Shown here in pieces: positions 1 to 5,599 of a DNA stretch of 8,818 bases. This stretch comes from an uncultured Butyricicoccus sp. (GTDB lineage: Bacteria; Bacillota; Clostridia; Oscillospirales; Butyricicoccaceae): assembly GCA_947575935.1 (NCBI GenBank), contig CANPPM010000111.1, positions 1 to 8,818 of the forward strand, in the 5' to 3' direction. Numbering within the stretch: position 1 is the stretch's first letter; the number at the start of each line of letters is the position of its first letter. The position numbers and the translations under genes were made by a program. A model generated the notes under the pieces. That model was not told the DNA's origin. It did not search any database and saw only the letters and a program-made list of their open reading frames with translations.

Positions 1-761
1 TTTCCACCCATTTGGGCTTTGGTACTTATGAATTCAAAGGCATTGGCAATTATGTCGAAATGTTTCAGAGTCCGGAATTCTGGAAGGCGACCTGGAACAC
101 CATTTATTTCTGCGTCCTGACCGTGCCAATCGGCATTTTCCTGGCGCTGCTGGTCGCCATCCTGTTGAATGCCAAAATCAAGGGGAAATCCGCGTTCCGC
201 GCCATCTTCTTCCTGCCAATGGTTTGTGCACCAGCCGCAGTTACCATGGTCTGGCGCTGGATTTTCAACACGGAATACGGCGTGCTTAATTCTTTCCTTG
301 GCACACATATCAGTTGGGTCACAAATCCCAACGTCGTGATGATTACCTGTGCTATCGTAGCAATCTGGAGTTCGATCGGCTACGATGCGGTTCTGCTGCT
401 CTCGGGCCTGCAGAATATCTCCAAATCCTATTACGAGGCAGCCGATATTGACGGCGCAGGCAAAATTACACAGTTCTTCAATATCACCCTGCCGATGGTC
501 TCCCCCACGCTGTTCGTTGTACTGATTATGCGTATCATGGCCTCGGTCAAGGTCTATGACCTCATCTATATGATGATCGACGAAGCGAATCCGGCGCTGA
601 CCAGCGCGCAAAGCCTAATGTTCCTGTTCTATCGTGAATCGTTCGTCGCAGGCAACCGTGGCTACGGCTCGGCTATCGTCATCTGGACCGTGGTATTGAT
701 CGGCGTGATTACCGCAGTGCAATTCATCGGCCAGAAAAAGTGGGTCAATTACGAGGTATAA
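1..761 (+). CDS. Sugar ABC transporter permease, MsmF-like (5' partial)
   Basis: Inner subunit of a binding-protein-dependent carbohydrate importer (CUT1 type, MalF/MsmF side). The frame is open from position 3 with no stop, so the gene begins outside the window; the TTG at 12 is internal. About 252 codons are visible against roughly 290-300 for the family, so the N-terminus and first membrane helix are missing. Counting from the TTG, hydrophobic segments lie near residues 31-53, 64-82, 108-132, 162-178 and 220-240. The EAA loop that docks the ATPase is at residues 140-161 (YYEAADIDGAG, then a hydrophobic stretch ending in LP). The stop at 759-761 overlaps the ribosome binding site of the next permease, so the two are surely one operon. 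The solute-binding protein is presumably just upstream. Substrate is inferred from the adjacent alpha-galactosidase (raffinose/melibiose class), not from this protein itself. Confidence 0.93.
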   Translation, partial: STHLGFGTYEFKGIGNYVEMFQSPEFWKATWNTIYFCVLTVPIGIFLALLVAILLNAKIKGKSAFRAIFFLPMVCAPAAVTMVWRWIFNTEYGVLNSFLGTHISWVTNPNVVMITCAIVAIWSSIGYDAVLLLSGLQNISKSYYEAADIDGAGKITQFFNITLPMVSPTLFVVLIMRIMASVKVYDLIYMMIDEANPALTSAQSLMFLFYRESFVAGNRGYGSAIVIWTVVLIGVITAVQFIGQKKWVNYEV

Positions 762-773
762 GGAGGGATTTGG

Positions 774-1613
774 ATGAAAAGCAGTTCTATGGGCCAGTCA
801 AAAAAGACAATCAAAATTCTGACCTATGTGTTCCTGGTTCTGGGCTCAGTCATTATGATCTTCCCGTTTATCTGGATGATCCTGACCAGCTTAAAAACGA
901 TCGAAGAGAGCACACGTATCCCGCCCACGATCTTTCCACAGATCATGCATTGGAAAAACTTCAAGGATGCGATTGCCAGCCTGCCATTTGTCAAGATGTA
1001 TGTCAACACGATCCTCATGATCTTTTTCCGTGTTATCTGTGCCGTGCTGTTTAGCTCGATGGCAGGCTATGCCTTTGCAAAGCTGAAGTTTAAAGGGAAA
1101 AATATTCTGTTCAGCTTGGTTGTAATCCAGCAGATGCTGCCCAGCCAGATCTTTATAACCCCGCAGTATCAGATGCTTGCCAAAATCAGCATGACCAATA
1201 CGATTTTCGCGCTGGTCTTCCCCGGTTTGGTCAGTGCATTCGGCACATTCTTCCTGCGGCAGGCTTATCTTGGCATCCCGAACGAAATCGGTGAAGCAGC
1301 CTATCTAGACGGCTGTAATCAATGGCAAACTTTTTATAAAGTGATGTTCCCACTAACCACCTCATCGATTGCAGCGCTGTCGGTCTTTACCGCAGTATTC
1401 GCGTACAGCGATCTGATGTGGCCCCTAATCGTCAACTCCGACCTTAATATGATGACCCTTTCATCCGGACTTGCAACCCTGCGCGGCCAGTTTACAACCA
1501 ACTATCCTATCCTCATGGCAGGAAGCTTGTTGGCAATGCTGCCGATGGTTCTTCTATATCTGTTCTTCCAGCGCCAGTTTATTGAGGGCGTTGCAATGAC
1601 AGGCAGCAAATAA
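774..1613 (+). CDS. Sugar ABC transporter permease, MsmG-like
   Basis: Second membrane subunit of the same CUT1 carbohydrate importer (MalG/MsmG side), 279 aa, the usual full length. The start is ATG 774, preceded by AGGAGGG at 761-767 with a 6-nt spacer; this site overlaps the stop of the first permease, implying coupled translation. Hydrophobic segments lie near residues 14-38, 76-102, 109-131, 142-162, 196-220 and 246-265. The EAA loop is at about residues 171-193 (EIGEAAYLDGCNQW, then a KVMFPL-type end). The C-terminus, with FFQRQFIEGVAMTGS, is the hallmark ending of MalG-type permeases. No ATP-binding subunit is encoded downstream; such systems often share a single MsmK-type ATPase encoded elsewhere, which I infer here. 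Family assignment is very secure; raffinose/melibiose specificity rests on context. Confidence 0.95.
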   Translation: MKSSSMGQSKKTIKILTYVFLVLGSVIMIFPFIWMILTSLKTIEESTRIPPTIFPQIMHWKNFKDAIASLPFVKMYVNTILMIFFRVICAVLFSSMAGYAFAKLKFKGKNILFSLVVIQQMLPSQIFITPQYQMLAKISMTNTIFALVFPGLVSAFGTFFLRQAYLGIPNEIGEAAYLDGCNQWQTFYKVMFPLTTSSIAALSVFTAVFAYSDLMWPLIVNSDLNMMTLSSGLATLRGQFTTNYPILMAGSLLAMLPMVLLYLFFQRQFIEGVAMTGSK

Positions 1614-1655
1614 AATCCGCTGTCCGCACAGCAAAACGTACCATTCAATTCCTTT

Positions 1656-1710
1656 TGCGGATATGCTCTCCAGCCCGCTTTTTTCCAGCGGGCTGGAAGC
1701 CGTATCCGCA
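1656..1710 (+). repeat. Long intercistronic inverted repeat (RNA hairpin) between permease and alpha-galactosidase genes
   Basis: The inner stem pairs 1669-1679 (TCCAGCCCGCT) with 1687-1697 (AGCGGGCTGGA), a perfect 11 bp around a 7-nt loop. After a 3x3 internal loop the outer stem pairs 1656-1665 (TGCGGATATG) with 1701-1710 (CGTATCCGCA), 10 bp with one T-G wobble. No T-run follows on either strand, so it does not look like an intrinsic terminator. It sits in the 157-bp gap between the importer and the alpha-galactosidase gene and could stabilise or process the operon mRNA and set different expression for the two parts, or be a copy of a dispersed palindromic element. The rest of the gap holds a run of seven C (1727-1733) and the GAGGAG binding site (1756-1761); I see no convincing promoter. 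Confidence 0.7.
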
Positions 1711-1770
1711 GTCCTATAACAAGCCGCCCCCCCATTTTCCTGCACATCCCGTTTCGAGGAGCGAAAAACT

Positions 1771-3900
1771 ATGATCCATATTAAAAACAATGTTTTTACA
1801 CTGCACACCCAGCGCACTACTTACCAAATGAAAGCAGATGCGCACGGTGTGCTTCTGCACACTTATTATGGCGCGCGCACCGGTAACGACGACCTTTCCC
1901 ATCTGATCCAACTGGTTGACCGCGGATTCTCCCCCAATCCCAGCGAAGTCGGACATTACCGGAACTATTCGCTTGATACCCTTCCGCAGGAATACTCCAC
2001 CTGCGGCGTCGGCGACTATCGAATGCCTGCCATCGTCGCGCAAAACACAGACGGAAGCCATCTGGTCGATTTGCGGTTTCAGGGCTTTGCTGTCCATTCC
2101 GGCAAATACGCCCTGGAGGGACTTCCCGCATTTTACGGTACGGCGGACGATGCCGACACCCTGACTGTCACCCTGCAGGATCCCACGACCCATCTTACTG
2201 TTGAGCTATATTATGGCGTTTTTGCCGAGATCCGCCTGCTGCGTGCTTCCTCTGTCTGCCTGGATTTTCCACAGGACAATCTTGATTTCATGACTTTTGA
2301 CGGGCGGCATACCATGGAACGCGAGCTCAACCGTACCCCGCTTCGTCCAGGCGTTCAACAGATTGGCAGCGTGCGCGGTACATCGAGTCACCAGCACAAT
2401 CCTTTTGTTATGCTGTGCGAACACAATGCAGATGAAACACATGGCCTATGCTTCGGCGCGGCACTGGTATACAGCGGCGGTTTCGAAGCAGCGGTGGAAT
2501 CTAACCCCTTCCATGACGCACGATTTACCGTAGGCATCAGCGCACATCACTTCTGCTGGACACTCGAACCCGGCGCCGCTTTTACAACCCCAGAGGCTGC
2601 GCTGATTTGCTCCCCTGACGGCTTTACCGCCATGAGCCATCGTTGGCATCGTGCAATACGAACACACCTTTGCCGCGACCCTTATAAAGGACGGCGGCGT
2701 CCACTGCTGGTCAACAACTGGGAAGCCACTTTATTCCACTTTGACGCGGAAAAACTGGTTGAGATCGCCCGTGCCGCCGCACCGCTTGGCATCGACATGC
2801 TCGTTATGGATGACGGCTGGTTCGGCACCCGCAGCAGCGACCTGGGCGGGCTCGGCGATTGGACCGTGAATGAGGAAAAACTACCGGGCGGCCTGGCGGC
2901 GCTGGTGCCGCGGATTCAAGCGCTTGGCATGGACTTTGGCATATGGGTCGAGCCCGAAATGGTCAGCGAAGATAGCAATCTATACCGTGCGCATCCGGAC
3001 TGGGCATTCCACGCGCCCAACCGCTCCCCTTCACGTGGGCGCAGCCAACTAGTGCTGGATTTTACACGGCAGGATGTCCGTGATTTTATCTACGACACCT
3101 TCTGCAAAATTCTGCGCAGTGCAGATATCCGCTATCTCAAATGGGATTTCAACCGCAGCCTATCTGATGTCTGGTCGGCAGCCATCCCACCAGAGCGTCA
3201 AGGCGAGGTATACCACCGCTATATCCTAGGCTTGTACGAAGTGCTGGAGCGCTTCCGCCAAGATTTTCCCGATCTGTTGATTGAAGGCTGCAGCGGCGGC
3301 GGCGGGCGCTTTGATGCGGGGATGCTGTATTATACGCCGCAAATCTGGTGCAGTGACAACACTGACGCAATCGACCGGCTGCGAATCCACTATGGCACCT
3401 CCTTCTGCTATCCGGTCAGCAGCATGGGCTCGCATGTATCAGCAGTCCCCAACGAACAAACCGGCCGGACCACCCCGCTAGAAACACGCGGTGTCGTTGC
3501 AATGAGCGGCGCATTCGGTTATGAGCTCGATTTGAGCCAAGCCACGGAAGAAGAGCGGGCAACCATGGCCCGACAGAACGCAGAATATCAAAAATATTAT
3601 GATCTGATCCACACGGGGGACTATTATCGTCTGACGAATCCCTTTGAAAACGAAAGATACACCGCCTGGGCGCATGTTTCCCCGGACAAGCGGGAGGCCC
3701 TGATATCCGTAGTGACAGGTACAGCACATTCGGCACTGCCCAGTTTAACGCTGCGGCTACGCGGCCTGGACGAATCTCTGCGCTATCAAGTAAATGGCGG
3801 AAGCAGCTTTTGGGGCAGTACACTGATGCATGCAGGCTATCCAATCCCAGCTATGCAGGGCGATTATCGTTCGATACAGCTGCACGTTGTGGCAGAATAA
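1771..3900 (+). CDS. aga: Alpha-galactosidase, glycoside hydrolase family 36
   Basis: Retaining, probably cytoplasmic enzyme that removes terminal alpha-1,6-galactose from melibiose, raffinose and stachyose. The protein has 709 aa, close to the ~730 of bacterial GH36 alpha-galactosidases, and no signal peptide. Expected order: N-terminal beta-sandwich (about 1-290), catalytic TIM barrel (about 300-620), C-terminal beta domain (about 620-709). Visible motifs are NNWEAT (315-320), DDGWFG (347-352), KWDFNR (457-462) with nucleophile Asp459, CSGGGGRFD (507-515) and SDNTDAI (528-534) with acid/base Asp529. The 70-residue gap between the two catalytic Asp equals that in Geobacillus AgaA as I remember it. 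No sucrose kinase domain is fused to it (unlike AgaSK), so sucrose left from raffinose needs another enzyme. Start ATG 1771 has GAGGAG at 1756-1761, spacer 9 nt. It follows the importer genes and ends at a strong terminator. Confidence 0.97.
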   Translation: MIHIKNNVFTLHTQRTTYQMKADAHGVLLHTYYGARTGNDDLSHLIQLVDRGFSPNPSEVGHYRNYSLDTLPQEYSTCGVGDYRMPAIVAQNTDGSHLVDLRFQGFAVHSGKYALEGLPAFYGTADDADTLTVTLQDPTTHLTVELYYGVFAEIRLLRASSVCLDFPQDNLDFMTFDGRHTMERELNRTPLRPGVQQIGSVRGTSSHQHNPFVMLCEHNADETHGLCFGAALVYSGGFEAAVESNPFHDARFTVGISAHHFCWTLEPGAAFTTPEAALICSPDGFTAMSHRWHRAIRTHLCRDPYKGRRRPLLVNNWEATLFHFDAEKLVEIARAAAPLGIDMLVMDDGWFGTRSSDLGGLGDWTVNEEKLPGGLAALVPRIQALGMDFGIWVEPEMVSEDSNLYRAHPDWAFHAPNRSPSRGRSQLVLDFTRQDVRDFIYDTFCKILRSADIRYLKWDFNRSLSDVWSAAIPPERQGEVYHRYILGLYEVLERFRQDFPDLLIEGCSGGGGRFDAGMLYYTPQIWCSDNTDAIDRLRIHYGTSFCYPVSSMGSHVSAVPNEQTGRTTPLETRGVVAMSGAFGYELDLSQATEEERATMARQNAEYQKYYDLIHTGDYYRLTNPFENERYTAWAHVSPDKREALISVVTGTAHSALPSLTLRLRGLDESLRYQVNGGSSFWGSTLMHAGYPIPAMQGDYRSIQLHVVAE

Positions 3901-3919
3901 ACGCGCACTTCCACACAGC

Positions 3920-3955
3920 AAAAAACCGTTCCTATCATAAAAGGAACGGTTTTTT
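3920..3955. terminator. Bidirectional rho-independent terminator
   Basis: A perfect 14-bp inverted repeat pairs 3920-3933 (AAAAAACCGTTCCT) with 3942-3955 (AGGAACGGTTTTTT) around an 8-nt loop. The plus strand ends in six T and the minus strand likewise, so it can stop transcription from both sides. It begins 19 nt after the alpha-galactosidase stop and clearly ends the plus-strand sugar operon; it can also stop readthrough from the convergent araC-type gene. Confidence 0.92.
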
Positions 3956-3991
3956 GGCAAAGGGCGTTTCTTTCGGACGATCTTCAGCGCG

Positions 3992-4016
3992 GATGCGGGC
4001 GGCCCGCATCTATTTT
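3992..4016 (+). terminator. Possible second hairpin terminator in the convergent gap
   Basis: GATGCGGG (3992-3999) and CCCGCATC (4003-4010) form a perfect 8-bp GC-rich stem with a 3-nt loop, followed by TATTTT (4011-4016). The T-run is short and interrupted, so this may be a back-up terminator for the plus strand or only a structured spacer. Sequence 4017-4087 shows nothing I can assign. Confidence 0.35.
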
Positions 4017-4087
4017 CCCAAATACTAGAAATCTCTCGTATCTGCGCGAAGTTTGAACCATTCCCCCTAAATTTAGCATAAGGCAAA

Positions 4088-4116
4088 GGAAAAATCCCCT
4101 TTGTAGGGCTTTCTCC
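4088..4116 (-). terminator. Possible weak terminator for the minus-strand operon
   Basis: Read on the minus strand, this segment folds with CCCT/AGGG around a short loop, then after a small internal loop a GGAGAAA/TTTTTCC outer stem; the T-run lies inside the outer stem. It starts 20 nt after the stop of the AraC-family gene, the right place for its terminator, but the pairing is imperfect. The stronger bidirectional hairpin at 3920-3955 would catch readthrough. Confidence 0.3.
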
Positions 4117-4135
4117 AACCTTGGGCAAAATTCGA

Positions 4136-4996
4136 TCACCGCCGCACGGAAACCCGGTTTTGCACGCGCCATTCGCGCGGCGATACGCCATAGCGCTTTT
4201 TAAACGCGCGGGAAAAATGCAGCTGATTTGGATAACCACATTTCGCTGAAATCTCTCCAATCGAATCATTGGTCAGTTTCATCTGATCCGCTGCTTTAGC
4301 AAGCCTGTAACGAATGATAAATTCCTGTGGCGTGCAATCGGTAAATTCTTTAAAAATCTTGCTGAAATAACTGCGGTTAAGCTTACAGATATCTGCAAGT
4401 TCTTCCACGGAAAGTTCACGATGATAATTTTTTTCAATAAAGTGCACGGCCTCCTGAATGTAAAAATCCCGAAGCTGCCCTGTCTTACCCTCCCGGCGGC
4501 TGGCAGAGGAGGAAATCAATGCATCCAGAAACAGATATAAATGGCCGATCAAATGCGGCGCCGATGCCTCTGAATGGGCCGCAATATACATCAGCTCATC
4601 ACGTACCTGCTCCCCAATCTTAATATTTGATGCGTTAAAAATCGGCTGTCCTGCACTGAGCCCTGCCTTTTCCAGATATTCAGGTGCACGAAGACCATCA
4701 AATTCAATCCACACGTATTTCCATGGATTATATTTATCCGCACAATACGTGTTTACCACCCCTGGCGTAATCAAAAAGCCCTGACCCGCTCCCAAATGAT
4801 ATGTTTCCCTTTTCACACCATCAACCGCAACCGGCAGCAGCCGCCCTGTCCCTGATAAGATATAGTGGAATAGGTAATGGTTGCGGACAAACGGACCAAA
4901 GGAATGAAGCGGCGAACACTGCTCCCATCCATACTGATATATTGTCACATCCAAAAAAGTCTCACTCGGAAACATCGAGAAGGAATAATCCTCCAC
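4136..4996 (-). CDS. AraC-family transcriptional regulator with cupin-type sensor domain (MsmR-like)
   Basis: DNA-binding regulator of about 286 aa, the normal size for sugar-responsive AraC/XylS proteins. The N-terminal half (about residues 15-140) is an AraC-type ligand-binding cupin, with NHYLFHYILSGTG near 39-51 and a GFLITPG segment near 73-79. The C-terminal 100 residues hold two helix-turn-helix units: LSVEELADICKLNRSYFSKIF and, after a linker, IGEISAKCGYPNQLHFSRAFKKRYG, then SPREWR, the classic AraC signature. I chose GTG 4996 because GAGGTG (minus strand 5008-5003) lies just upstream; an in-frame GTG at 5005 overlaps that site and is less likely. It begins 12 nt after the phosphoesterase stop, so it is probably the third gene of that operon. 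It converges on the alpha-galactosidase gene and could control the sugar operon as MsmR does in streptococci, but that target is inference. Confidence 0.92.
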   Translation of the reverse strand: MEDYSFSMFPSETFLDVTIYQYGWEQCSPLHSFGPFVRNHYLFHYILSGTGRLLPVAVDGVKRETYHLGAGQGFLITPGVVNTYCADKYNPWKYVWIEFDGLRAPEYLEKAGLSAGQPIFNASNIKIGEQVRDELMYIAAHSEASAPHLIGHLYLFLDALISSSASRREGKTGQLRDFYIQEAVHFIEKNYHRELSVEELADICKLNRSYFSKIFKEFTDCTPQEFIIRYRLAKAADQMKLTNDSIGEISAKCGYPNQLHFSRAFKKRYGVSPREWRVQNRVSVRR

Positions 4997-5002
4997 ACCG
5001 TC

Positions 5003-5008
5003 CACCTC
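5003..5008 (-). promoter_or_regulatory. Ribosome binding site deciding the AraC-family start
   Basis: On the minus strand GAGGTG reads from 5008 to 5003, a six-base match to the anti-Shine-Dalgarno complement, and ends 6 nt before GTG 4996. It overlaps the upstream in-frame GTG at 5005, which therefore has no binding site at a usable distance. Confidence 0.6.
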
Positions 5009-5599
5009 TTAAATATCAAAATAATAGTGATCATATGCATTGATAATGCGTGTGCCCTTATAAAACGTTTCCCGTTTTGCACCGCCGCCATAGTTCAGAT
5101 GTACATGCCCATGCACATGACAAAGCGGTTCCCAGCGATCCAGTAACCTGGGAAAGGCCCGAAAACCCGTATGCGGCAGATCGGCCCCGTCGCCCAATCC
5201 AAAGGACGGCGCGTGGGTTACCAAAATATCGATTCCTCCCTTCCAAAAAATTCCCGGTGTCAATTGCCAAAGCCGCCAGTTCATCTCCCATTGGGTAAAC
5301 TGATGCTCCCCCGGTTTATAGCGCATAGAACCGCCTAATCCTAAAATCCGGAGATCCTCGTATACATAAATTCGATCTTCTATGCAAATACACCCTTCCG
5401 GCGGAGTCTGCCGATAGCAATCATCATGGTTGCCGTGCACATATAAAATAGGCGCATGTGAATAGGTCGCCAAAAAAGTCAGATAATGTGGGCTAAGATC
5501 GCCACAGGCTAAGATCAGGCCGACCCCGTTCAGCCTGTCCGGTGTAAAATAATCCCAAAAAAGCGGTGATTCCTCATCTGCCAGTGCCAGTATTTTCAT
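5009..5599 (-). CDS. Calcineurin-like metallophosphoesterase
   Basis: Cytoplasmic two-metal phosphoesterase of 196 aa; substrate unknown. Conserved blocks appear in order: Asp8 in LALADEES (motif I, here D-x-E rather than the usual D-x-H), CGDL with Asp34, GNHDD (56-60), VTHAP (127-131) and HGHVH (163-167). These are the metal ligands and catalytic histidine of the calcineurin superfamily. GLGGSMRY (87-94) is an additional segment I associate with a small clostridial subfamily. There is no signal peptide or membrane helix. Its ATG overlaps the TGA of the upstream gene as ATGA (5596-5599), and the binding site before it is poor, so translation is probably coupled to the ParB/BMP-type gene, suggesting a joint function. 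Possible substrates include a cyclic nucleotide, a nucleotide or a small phosphodiester; the sequence does not decide. Confidence 0.9.
   Translation of the reverse strand: MKILALADEESPLFWDYFTPDRLNGVGLILACGDLSPHYLTFLATYSHAPILYVHGNHDDCYRQTPPEGCICIEDRIYVYEDLRILGLGGSMRYKPGEHQFTQWEMNWRLWQLTPGIFWKGGIDILVTHAPSFGLGDGADLPHTGFRAFPRLLDRWEPLCHVHGHVHLNYGGGAKRETFYKGTRIINAYDHYYFDI

Noticed and set aside
12..14. TTG at 12 as the true start of the first permease
   Set aside because: The frame is open upstream to the window edge, no ribosome binding site precedes it, and the first membrane helix of the family would be missing, so the gene is cut by the window.
1656..1710. Intrinsic terminator after the second permease gene
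   Set aside because: The hairpin is strong but no T-run follows it on either strand, and the alpha-galactosidase gene continues in the same direction with no clear promoter of its own.
1614..1770. Promoter or cre site directly before the alpha-galactosidase gene
   Set aside because: I found no -35/-10 pair with acceptable spacing, and the best cre-like string (near 1631-1640) lacks the essential TG.
1714..2193. 159-codon open frame antisense to the start of the alpha-galactosidase gene
   Set aside because: It is the opposite-strand shadow of a strongly supported gene, with no binding site and no recognisable motifs.
3416..3844. 142-codon open frame antisense to the end of the alpha-galactosidase gene
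   Set aside because: It is a shadow frame in a GC-rich coding region; the residue composition is not protein-like and there is no start signal.
3757..4269. 170-codon open frame on the minus strand across the convergent gap
   Set aside because: It overlaps both the alpha-galactosidase and AraC-family genes, runs through the strong terminator, and its translation resembles no protein family.
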